Source of the DNA: Candidatus Moraniibacteriota bacterium
GTDB lineage: Bacteria > Patescibacteriota > Minisyncoccia > Moranbacterales > GCA-2747515
Assembly: GCA_029938745.1 (NCBI GenBank)
Contig: JAOZUJ010000009.1
Span: forward strand, 5,510-20,348
Direction: 5' to 3'
DNA: 14,839 nucleotides
Position 1 is the first letter of the stretch. Each line of letters begins with the position of its first letter. This document shows positions 7,736-14,256 of the stretch, one piece after another. The translations under genes were made by a program, and so were the position numbers. A model generated the notes under the pieces. It saw only the letters and a list, made by a program, of their open reading frames with translations, was not told the DNA's origin and ran no database searches.

Positions 7736-8385
7736 ATCAAGTAAAAATAGGAAATGTAATGCTGTGGAGTGGAGCTGTGCTTGTTGTATTTGCTCTGCTT
7801 CTGCTTGCTCTCATATTTTATCCAGCGTTGAAGGAAGAAGCTCGTTATAGATTTACAGCACGCGACAATACAGATATCTCTAATGTTGTGATTACAAAAG
7901 ACTCTACAAATGATCAAGGTGGTAATATTGTGCCAGCTGATGCAGGGTTTAGTATCATTGTGCCAAAGATTGGTGGTAACGCTCCAGTGATAGAAAATAT
8001 TGATCCGTATAATGAACATGAGTACAGAAATGCATTAGAAAATGGTGTCGCACACGCTAATGGAAGTGTGGTGCCAGGAGAAAAAGGTAATACATTTTTG
8101 TTTGCACATTCTTCTGATAATTTTTATACTGCCAATCATTATAATACGGTTTTTTATCTTTTGCATAAATTAGAAAATGGTGATCAATTTTTCATTGTGC
8201 ATGATAACAGGGTTTATAAATATATAGTATCTGGCACACAAGAGGTTGCGCCAGAAGCAGTGGAATATCTCGAGACAAAATCAAATGATACACAAACAGC
8301 AACGCTTATGACATGTTGGCCACCTGGAACCACTTCTAGTCGGCTTCTTGTTTTTGGTGAGTTGGAAGATTCTTACGATCTATAA
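7732..8385 (+). CDS. Sortase family transpeptidase
   Basis: The 217-residue protein has an N-terminal membrane helix (residues 8-30) and an extracellular sortase domain. The catalytic triad is visible: His126 in FLFAHSSD, Cys195 in TLMTCWPPGT and Arg204 in SSRLLV. The TLxTC motif and the small size fit simple class D/E-like sortases; the class is not certain. Sortases cleave LPXTG-type signals between Thr and Gly and join the product to a nucleophile. The start overlaps the stop of the giant gene (ATGA), implying translational coupling, and that gene encodes an LPATG signal, so enzyme and substrate are very probably a dedicated pair. No Shine-Dalgarno sequence is evident. A hairpin follows 15 bases after the stop. 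Confidence 0.93.
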   Translation: MNQVKIGNVMLWSGAVLVVFALLLLALIFYPALKEEARYRFTARDNTDISNVVITKDSTNDQGGNIVPADAGFSIIVPKIGGNAPVIENIDPYNEHEYRNALENGVAHANGSVVPGEKGNTFLFAHSSDNFYTANHYNTVFYLLHKLENGDQFFIVHDNRVYKYIVSGTQEVAPEAVEYLETKSNDTQTATLMTCWPPGTTSSRLLVFGELEDSYDL

Positions 8386-8399
8386 TTATTTTGCAATTC

Positions 8400-8441
8400 A
8401 AAATAAAAAGGTACTGTATAAGGTACCTTTTTATTTTTTTT
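8400..8441. terminator. Bidirectional Rho-independent terminator between convergent genes
   Basis: The arms 8401-8414 and 8423-8436 pair perfectly (AAATAAAAAGGTAC with GTACCTTTTTATTT) around an 8-base loop, with A8400/T8437 extending the stem. A T run follows on the plus strand to 8441, and the A-rich left arm gives a T run for the minus strand. It sits between the sortase stop (8385) and the end of the leftward MFS gene (8455). Confidence 0.85.
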
Positions 8442-8454
8442 GAAAAAATATTTA

Positions 8455-9657
8455 TTATGAGACTTCTGCTTGTGATTTATTGTCTTGTAGTTTATATACA
8501 GGATAAAGTGCAGAGAGGGCAACAATTGTGATGAGGATAAAGACGGTATTCATTTGAAAATATACGAGCAGGACGCCTGCGATGGCTGGAGCGATGATAA
8601 ATGCAAATGGTCGTGCCGTTTGGAAAAATGCGATCATATCTGTATCAGTTTTGTCTACGCGTTTATAAAAATAGGACAATCGCAAAATACCAACAAAGGC
8701 TGCACCAATGCGTGATACAAAAAGGATGATCATAATTGTCATTACAGTAGCGCCACCAGAAAAATAAAGAAATACTGATGAGAGCGCAATGAGCACAAAA
8801 GAAAAGAATAAAAGTTCTTTTTCACCAAGTTTTTTATCAGCTAATAAACCGACAGGGTATTGAATAAGAATAAAAGGGATAAGCATCACAGCAAATATGA
8901 TGCCGACTTCATTCCATGTAAATCCATTGCTAATTAAATAGAGTGGAGTGTAGATCACCATAATCGCAAAAAAGAATTCAAGTGCAAAGGAAATGGAAAA
9001 TATTTGTACGATGTCGGGTCTTTTTTTAAGCTTTCCAAAAAGTCCAGTGTAATTGATTTGTTTTTGCGGTGTAGTGGGCGATTGTTTCAATGAGAAAAAA
9101 GCAATGATAAATATGACGATATTTAATATGAGAGAAAGATAAAAGATCCCAGTAAAACCAGATTGACCAAGTAGTTGTGTCGCAGCAATTGGCGCGAGAA
9201 TAAGTCCGATGTTCGTGACTGTTAGATTGAAGCCATAGATCCTGCCAGACTCGCTGTCAGTTGCATGTGACTCGAGTATCATTTTCAAAATTGCCCATGA
9301 CAGTGCTTCAAAAACAATATAAAGAATAAGGAGAATCGTACCAGATATATGTCCAAACAAAAGGACGAGTGCAATGAAAAGAGAAATTTTACATACAATA
9401 AGCAAATGAAAAAGTGTTTCTTTGCCAACAATGCGTGCAAATTTGTGAATATTGAAAAGTGTGATCAAAATAATGATATTTGCAATCAAAAATGTCCAAC
9501 CGATATTTGTGCTACCTAAAACATTTTTGAAATATGTGGAAGTCGTATATACCAAGAGCCCGCCCGTAAAGCCCATGAGCAACGAAATAACATCAACAAA
9601 AAAGATCTTTTTATGATTGAGTTTTTCTGTGTGTTGTAAATTATTTATTTTATTCAT
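8455..9657 (-). CDS. Major facilitator superfamily (MFS) transporter
   Basis: This 400-residue inner-membrane protein has about twelve hydrophobic helices in two halves, separated by a charged cytoplasmic loop (residues 190-215, SLKQSPTTPQKQ to GKLKKRPD). The loop between helices 8 and 9 (residues 270-281, GLLADKKLGEKE) is a good MFS motif A. The equivalent in the first half (HKFARIVGKE) is degenerate. Length and layout are normal for MFS secondary carriers. The substrate cannot be told; drug/proton antiporter or sugar carrier would both be guesses. It is monocistronic and transcribed towards the sortase locus, with a promoter at 9684-9712. The start at 9657 is the first Met of the frame and gives a leader of about 20 bases without a Shine-Dalgarno sequence. 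Confidence 0.85.
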   Translation of the reverse strand: MNKINNLQHTEKLNHKKIFFVDVISLLMGFTGGLLVYTTSTYFKNVLGSTNIGWTFLIANIIILITLFNIHKFARIVGKETLFHLLIVCKISLFIALVLLFGHISGTILLILYIVFEALSWAILKMILESHATDSESGRIYGFNLTVTNIGLILAPIAATQLLGQSGFTGIFYLSLILNIVIFIIAFFSLKQSPTTPQKQINYTGLFGKLKKRPDIVQIFSISFALEFFFAIMVIYTPLYLISNGFTWNEVGIIFAVMLIPFILIQYPVGLLADKKLGEKELLFFSFVLIALSSVFLYFSGGATVMTIMIILFVSRIGAAFVGILRLSYFYKRVDKTDTDMIAFFQTARPFAFIIAPAIAGVLLVYFQMNTVFILITIVALSALYPVYKLQDNKSQAEVS

Positions 9658-9683
9658 ATTTGTTTTGTTGTGTTTTTTATTGT

Positions 9684-9712
9684 AACATAGTTATAATATT
9701 TTTTCTTGTCAA
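9684..9712 (-). promoter_or_regulatory. Sigma70-type promoter for the MFS gene
   Basis: Read on the minus strand, TTGACA (9712-9707) is followed after 17 bases by TATGTT (9689-9684). Transcription would begin near 9677, about 20 bases before the start codon. The -35 hexamer is perfect and the -10 is a fair match. It overlaps the -35 of the divergent promoter. Confidence 0.6.
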
Positions 9713-9734
9713 AACAAGGACAACAGGGTATAAT
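9706..9734 (+). promoter_or_regulatory. Sigma70-type promoter for the membrane protein-gyrB operon
   Basis: TTGTCA (9706-9711), a 17-base spacer and a perfect TATAAT (9729-9734) are present. The transcript would start near 9741, giving a leader of about 28 bases before the ATG at 9769. A small inverted repeat, CTTGT-caaa-ACAAG (9705-9718), covers the -35 box and could be an operator. Confidence 0.75.
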
Positions 9735-9768
9735 TATAAGAGAAATATTCACAAGAAAAATACAATTT

Positions 9769-10140
9769 ATGACATTGCAATCATACTTATGGGGATTGCG
9801 TATTGGCACATTGATCATGTTTTTGGCGTTTTGCGCTGTTATATTCTTGACTGATCCAATGGACATTGGCAATATTGCATTCTTCCTTTTTTATTTGACA
9901 TTCTTCCTTTTCGTGTCCGGTGCCAGTGTATTGGTACTGACATGGATGTGGCGAAAGATGGCTAGTGACATGTTCACGCTTGGCGAAATTGGCATGGCGT
10001 TGCGACAAGGCATTTTGCTTGGCGCACTCATGACTATTTTAGTTGGCATGCAACAAATGCAAATATTGGTATGGTGGAATGCACTGATCGTTATGGGATT
10101 TGGATTTTTGATAGAATTGTATTTCTTAACACGAACATAA
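9769..10140 (+). CDS. Small four-helix membrane protein of unknown function
   Basis: The 123-residue protein is almost all membrane. Helices lie at about 8-27, 36-61, 78-98 and 101-120, with a short basic loop (WRKMASD, 61-67) after the second. The start MTLQSYLWGLRIG is preferred. The frame runs open further upstream to a TTG at 9706, but that codon lies in the -35 box of the promoter, so it could not be in the transcript. I recall similar short proteins opening with 'WG.RIGTL' in Patescibacteria but can name no function. It is the first gene of a probable operon with gyrB, 29 bases downstream. No Shine-Dalgarno sequence is visible. Confidence 0.75.
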   Translation: MTLQSYLWGLRIGTLIMFLAFCAVIFLTDPMDIGNIAFFLFYLTFFLFVSGASVLVLTWMWRKMASDMFTLGEIGMALRQGILLGALMTILVGMQQMQILVWWNALIVMGFGFLIELYFLTRT

Positions 10141-10169
10141 TTTGAAAGTATTTATTTAATTGTAAAGAT

Positions 10170-12176
10170 ATGGCAGCAAAAAAGAAAACGAGCACAAAAA
10201 AAGTCAGTGGTAAATATGGCGCATCATCCATTCAGGTTTTGGAAGGATTGGAGCCAGTTCGCAAACGTCCTGGTATGTATATCGGTGGCACAGGTCTTGT
10301 CGGATTACATCATTTGATCTGGGAAACTGTGGATAACTGTATAGATGAAGCAATGGCAGGACACGCTACTATATGTACTGTGCGTATTTTGCCAGGTAAT
10401 ATGATAGAAGTTTCTGATGATGGACGTGGTATCCCAGTTGCTATTCATCCACAAACAAAAAAATCAACATTAGAAACAGTTCTTACGGTTTTGCATGCTG
10501 GAGGTAAATTTGGTGGTGATGATAGTGGATATAAAGTTTCTGGTGGACTGCATGGTGTGGGTGTTTCTGTGGTGAATGCACTATCCGAATACACAAAAGT
10601 AGAGGTAAAAAGAGATGGTAAATTATGGTCACAAGAATATAAACGTGGCAAGCCAAAGCACAAGGTGAAATCAGTTGGCAAAGTAAAAAAAGATGAAACT
10701 GGTACAAAAATTACGTTTAAACCAGATACAACGATCTTTCCAGATACGACATTTAATTTTGATACAATTGTAAAACATTTGCGCAATCAAGCATATTTGA
10801 CAAAGGGCATTCGTCTCGATATTGAAGATGCACGTGAAGTTACAGGCGAGGCTGATGCATACAAAGCGCGACGGCATAGCTTTTATTTTGATTCTGGTAT
10901 TATTTCTTTTGTGAAATTTATCAATCGTGGTAAAGATGTGCGCAATCAGGTGCCAGTTTATATTGAGAAAAAAGAAGGTGAAATATATGTAGAGATCTCT
11001 TTGCAATATACAGACTCTTTCAAAGAGCGGTTGCATGCGTTTGCAAATAATATTTTGAATCCAGAGGGAGGAACACATGTTACAGGATTTCGCAATGCAT
11101 TGACACGAACTCTCAATTCATATGCACGCAAAAATAAGATCTTGAAAGAAAAAGATAAAAATCTTACATCAGATGATGCACGAGAAGGATTGACAGCTAT
11201 AATCAATGTGAAATTACCAGATCCACAGTTTGAAGGACAGACAAAAGAAAAATTGGGTAATCCAGAAGTGAAGGGGATTGTACAAAATATCTTTTCGCAA
11301 GAGTTTGCAGAGTATCTTGAAAAAAATCCAAAAGATGCAAAGGCAATGATCGAGAAGTGTTTGCTGACAGCTCGTGCAAGAAATGCTGCGCGTGCAGCAA
11401 AAGATGCTGTCCTTCGTAAAGGTGCATTGGAAGGGATGACTTTGCCAGGCAAACTTGCTGACTGCACAAGTCGTAGGGCAGAAGATTCTGAATTGTATAT
11501 TGTAGAGGGAGACTCTGCTGGCGGTAGTGCAAAGCAGGGGCGTGACCGTATGTTCCAAGCAATCTTACCACTACGAGGCAAGCTCGTTAATGTGGAAAAG
11601 ACAAGTCTTGATAAAGTTGTAAAATCAGACACTCTTAAACCAATTATTATTGCACTTGGTGCAGGGATTGGAGAGACTGTAGATGTTAGTAAATTGCGAT
11701 ATCATAAGGTTATTATTATGGCCGATGCTGATGTTGATGGTTCACATATTCGTACATTACTTCTGACATTCTTTTATCGATATTATGAAGAGTTAGTCAA
11801 GATGGGATATATTTATATCGCACAGCCACCGTTGTATCAGATTAAGAAAGGAAAAAAAGCACATTATGTTTATACAGATGAAGAAAAAGAAGCATTACTA
11901 AAAAAGCTTGGTGTGAGTGAGGATGATTTAGATGGTGAAGATGGTAAAAAGATTGCTGGACTTGCAATACAGAGGTACAAGGGTCTTGGTGAGATGAATC
12001 CAGAGCAACTATGGGACACAACTATGAATCCAGAATTTCGAAAAATGAAGCAAGTTACGATTGAAGACGCAGAGGCGGCTGATCGTGTATTTGATTTGTT
12101 GATGGGAAGTGAAGTAGCACCACGAAAACATTTTATCCAAACACATGCAAAAACTGTACAAAATATTGATGTATAA
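10170..12176 (+). CDS. gyrB: DNA gyrase subunit B
   Basis: GyrB is the ATPase subunit of type IIA topoisomerase and works with GyrA, which is not in this window, to introduce negative supercoils. The GHKL ATPase domain shows ETVDNCIDEA (Glu52 as likely general base, Asn56 for Mg), DDGRGIP (82-88) and GGLHGVGVSVVNALS (125-139). The transducer follows. The TOPRIM domain has EGDSAGG (Glu447) and DADVDGSHIR (Asp519, Asp521). QRYKGLGEMNPEQLW (601-615) and the C-terminal tail complete it. The QGRDRMFQAILPLRGK stretch favours GyrB over ParE. At 668 residues it lacks the long insert of enterobacterial GyrB and is close to the usual short form. The Lys-rich start MAAKKKTSTKK is a short extension. It is probably cotranscribed with the gene before it and the one 18 bases after it. 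Confidence 0.95.
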   Translation: MAAKKKTSTKKVSGKYGASSIQVLEGLEPVRKRPGMYIGGTGLVGLHHLIWETVDNCIDEAMAGHATICTVRILPGNMIEVSDDGRGIPVAIHPQTKKSTLETVLTVLHAGGKFGGDDSGYKVSGGLHGVGVSVVNALSEYTKVEVKRDGKLWSQEYKRGKPKHKVKSVGKVKKDETGTKITFKPDTTIFPDTTFNFDTIVKHLRNQAYLTKGIRLDIEDAREVTGEADAYKARRHSFYFDSGIISFVKFINRGKDVRNQVPVYIEKKEGEIYVEISLQYTDSFKERLHAFANNILNPEGGTHVTGFRNALTRTLNSYARKNKILKEKDKNLTSDDAREGLTAIINVKLPDPQFEGQTKEKLGNPEVKGIVQNIFSQEFAEYLEKNPKDAKAMIEKCLLTARARNAARAAKDAVLRKGALEGMTLPGKLADCTSRRAEDSELYIVEGDSAGGSAKQGRDRMFQAILPLRGKLVNVEKTSLDKVVKSDTLKPIIIALGAGIGETVDVSKLRYHKVIIMADADVDGSHIRTLLLTFFYRYYEELVKMGYIYIAQPPLYQIKKGKKAHYVYTDEEKEALLKKLGVSEDDLDGEDGKKIAGLAIQRYKGLGEMNPEQLWDTTMNPEFRKMKQVTIEDAEAADRVFDLLMGSEVAPRKHFIQTHAKTVQNIDV

Positions 12177-12194
12177 TTTGTTAGAAAAAAATAT

Positions 12195-12839
12195 ATGCAA
12201 ACTGGCATGAAAAATAAAAAACAACCAACTGTGGATGCACCAAGTGCAAAACAAAAGCGAGATAATTTTGACTCCTATTATGACAAAATGATGTCCTTGC
12301 AAGATCAATTGGAACGTATCAATATCGTGTCAGATGTTTTGAAAAAAAAATATGAGGAATATGACGAGACAAGTGATTTTGTGAATTTTCTTCATGCGAT
12401 TGAGGAAGTGTTTGCATACGCGCAGAAGGAAAGATGGAGCGTGGAAAAAACACAAAATGAAATGATCGAAAGTGAAATTTATATTATATCTCGTACGACA
12501 GGGATTGATGAAGATGTGTTTCGTGTGATACATAATGAATTTGCACAAGCAAATGATGATATAGAAAAAATTCAAAGCATAGCAAATACATTGATGAAAA
12601 AATATGATGGTGATGAGGAGTGTCCTGTGTGTAAAGATTTTATTGCATATATTAGAGATTCGTTGTTGGTGTTTTCTCAAACAATAAGTGGTAATACTGA
12701 TTTTGATGAGATCAGTGAAGCAAAAGAGCGAATTATCCAATTGCGAATGGAAAGAATGTCTGCAGACAATGAACCACCAATGGAAATGCTACAAAAAATT
12801 TATGATGATTTTGTTGTGGAATTACACAAGCCAGAATAA
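12195..12839 (+). CDS. Hypothetical helical protein with two related halves
   Basis: I do not recognise this 214-residue soluble protein. It is charged and predicted mostly helical, with no signal peptide or membrane helix. Two halves align: LERINIVSDVLKKKY (39-53) with IEKIQSIANTLMKKY (123-137), FVNFLHAIEEVFAYAQ (62-77) with FIAYIRDSLLVFSQ (149-162), and VFRVIHNEF (108-116) with MLQKIYDDF (198-206). An ancient tandem duplication of about 90 residues is likely. The only two cysteines form CPVC (143-146), in the second half only, so a lone zinc site would need a partner or dimer. It starts 18 bases after gyrB and is probably read from the same transcript. An alternative Met lies at 12210 (MKNKKQP). 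A role linked to gyrase is possible from position only. Confidence 0.75.
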   Translation: MQTGMKNKKQPTVDAPSAKQKRDNFDSYYDKMMSLQDQLERINIVSDVLKKKYEEYDETSDFVNFLHAIEEVFAYAQKERWSVEKTQNEMIESEIYIISRTTGIDEDVFRVIHNEFAQANDDIEKIQSIANTLMKKYDGDEECPVCKDFIAYIRDSLLVFSQTISGNTDFDEISEAKERIIQLRMERMSADNEPPMEMLQKIYDDFVVELHKPE

Positions 12840-12864
12840 ATTATTGACAAAGAAAAACAAAAAA

Positions 12865-12891
12865 TTGGCACTCTCTTGTTGAGATTGCTAA
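12865..12891. promoter_or_regulatory. CIRCE-like HrcA operator
   Basis: The sequence is TTGGCACTC, nine bases, GATTGCTAA. It matches the CIRCE consensus TTAGCACTC-N9-GAGTGCTAA at 16 of 18 arm positions with the exact 9-base spacing. The right arm overlaps the -35 box of the dnaJ promoter. CIRCE is the binding site of the heat-shock repressor HrcA. The symmetry extends outward as A-rich and T-rich arms (about 12853-12903). Confidence 0.85.
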
Positions 12892-12913
12892 TTTTTGTTT
12901 TTTGTGATATGAT
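12885..12913 (+). promoter_or_regulatory. Promoter of dnaJ
   Basis: TTGCTA (12885-12890) is followed after 17 bases by TATGAT (12908-12913), preceded by TGA, an extended -10 (TGN). The start of transcription would be near 12920, about 32 bases before the ATG. HrcA bound at the overlapping CIRCE site would block the -35. Confidence 0.75.
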
Positions 12914-12951
12914 TGCATTTAAGATATAAAACTAATTATTACTACAATATA

Positions 12952-14052
12952 ATGGCAAAGGATTATTATGATATTTTAGGTGTGTCAAAAGACTCATCGG
13001 ACGATGAAATAAAAAAAGCATATCGTAAAATGGCACACAAACATCATCCTGATAAAAAAGGCGGCGATGAAGAAAAATTCAAAGAAGCAAATGAAGCATA
13101 TCAAACATTATCAAATAAAGAAAAACGTACACAATATGATCAGTTTGGACAAACGTTTGATGGTGCTGGAGCTGGTGGTCCGAGTGCAGGTTTTGGTGGA
13201 TTCGATTTTTCTGATTTTCAACAGGGTGCAGGTGGCGGCGAACAGGGTTTTGAATTTAATTTTGGTGGCGGTGAAGGAATGGGAGATATTTTTTCGGAGA
13301 TGTTTGGTGGTGGGCGTGGTAGACAACAACGCGGTCGCGATGTGCAGGTGAATATAGAAATTGATTTTGCAGAAGTGATAAAAGGTGCAATTAAAGAAGT
13401 GTCAGTTTATAAGGCTGTTCATTGTAGTCATTGCGATGGTCGTGGTGGTGAGCCCGGTACAAAAGAAGAAACATGTAAAACATGTAGCGGTAGTGGACAT
13501 GTGCAAAAAGCAATGCAAACAATTTTGGGAACAATTGCACAGACGGTAGTATGTGATGATTGCGCTGGCAGAGGTAAAACATTTGATAAAAAATGTACTA
13601 AGTGTAGTGGAGTGGGATATTATCGAGAAGAAGTAAAAGAAAGTGTTGATATCCCCGCAGGCATCAATGATGGACAATCAATTGCGATTGCCGGCAAAGG
13701 TGAAGTTGGCGCGGATGATGCGCCGGCTGGTGATCTGATTGTAACTGTGCATGTTATACCAGATAATAGATTTGTGCGTGATGGAAATGACATTCGTACA
13801 ACAAGACATATTAGTTTTTCTCAAGCAGCGCTTAGTGATAAAGTTGAGATAGAAACGGTTGATGGTACAGTGAAAATGAAAGTACCAGCAGGAACACAAT
13901 CAGGAGAGATCTATAAAATTCGTGGCAAAGGTATACCGAAGTTGCGTGGCATCGGTCGTGGTGATCATCTCGTGGAAGTAATCGTAGATGTGCCAACAAA
14001 ATTATCAAGAAAAGAAAAGAAAATTATCGAACAACTACAAGATGTAAAATAA
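12952..14052 (+). CDS. dnaJ: Chaperone protein DnaJ (Hsp40)
   Basis: DnaJ delivers unfolded proteins to DnaK and stimulates its ATPase. The J domain (1-65) has MAKDYYDILGV and the essential HPD (32-34). A Gly/Phe-rich linker follows (70-125). The zinc-binding domain has all four CxxCxGxG motifs (Cys158/161, 175/178, 201/204, 215/218), and a C-terminal substrate-binding region runs from about 230 to 350. At 366 residues it is a normal full-length type I DnaJ. The start at 12952 is chosen because the frame upstream reaches only a TTG at 12913 inside the -10 box, and MAKDYY is the family's usual opening. It has its own CIRCE-controlled promoter and a strong terminator straight after, so it appears monocistronic and heat-inducible. 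dnaK, grpE and hrcA are not in the window. Confidence 0.96.
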   Translation: MAKDYYDILGVSKDSSDDEIKKAYRKMAHKHHPDKKGGDEEKFKEANEAYQTLSNKEKRTQYDQFGQTFDGAGAGGPSAGFGGFDFSDFQQGAGGGEQGFEFNFGGGEGMGDIFSEMFGGGRGRQQRGRDVQVNIEIDFAEVIKGAIKEVSVYKAVHCSHCDGRGGEPGTKEETCKTCSGSGHVQKAMQTILGTIAQTVVCDDCAGRGKTFDKKCTKCSGVGYYREEVKESVDIPAGINDGQSIAIAGKGEVGADDAPAGDLIVTVHVIPDNRFVRDGNDIRTTRHISFSQAALSDKVEIETVDGTVKMKVPAGTQSGEIYKIRGKGIPKLRGIGRGDHLVEVIVDVPTKLSRKEKKIIEQLQDVK

Positions 14053-14079
14053 ATGATTAATCATTTATTAATGACCCCT

Positions 14080-14113
14080 TTAACTACCCCTTTAAAGGGG
14101 TAGTTAATTTTTT
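14080..14113 (+). terminator. Rho-independent terminator after dnaJ, perfect 28-base palindrome
   Basis: Bases 14080-14107 form a perfect palindrome whose arms are TTAACTACCCCTTT and its complement. As RNA the innermost bases must open to form the loop, leaving a GC-containing stem. Six T residues follow (14108-14113). A second small palindrome, centred on TGATTAATCA (14050-14067), overlaps the dnaJ stop codon. The block CCCCTTTAACTA just before repeats part of the left arm. Confidence 0.85.
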
Positions 14114-14189
14114 AAGCACATATTAAAGCGAAGTTTTTTAGAGTGAAAAAATATTCATAACTGACCTTTTTGGTGAACAAGAATCAAAC

Positions 14190-14219
14190 TTGTACATCAT
14201 ACTATCACTATGGTATAAT
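14190..14219 (+). promoter_or_regulatory. Promoter of the right-edge surface protein gene
   Basis: TTGTAC (14190-14195), an 18-base spacer and a perfect TATAAT (14214-14219) with an upstream TG (extended -10, TGGTATAAT) are present. Transcription would begin near 14226, about 31 bases before the ATG at 14257. Between the dnaJ terminator and this promoter (14114-14189) I see nothing else but AT-rich sequence. Confidence 0.75.
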
Positions 14220-14256
14220 AACAAAGTAAAAACAAACCAAAAAATAAATTGAAACT

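Noticed and set aside
9706..9768. Upstream extension of the four-helix membrane protein to TTG 9706
   Set aside because: The codon lies in the -35 box of a strong promoter whose transcript starts near 9741. The ATG at 9769 gives a normal membrane-protein start.
10958..11632. Minus-strand open frame of 224 codons opposite gyrB
   Set aside because: The plus strand encodes conserved GyrB motifs across the whole stretch. The reverse frame shows no recognisable motif.
12913..12951. Upstream start of dnaJ at TTG 12913
   Set aside because: It falls at the last base of the -10 box, before the predicted transcript start. MAKDYYDILGV at 12952 is the standard DnaJ N-terminus.
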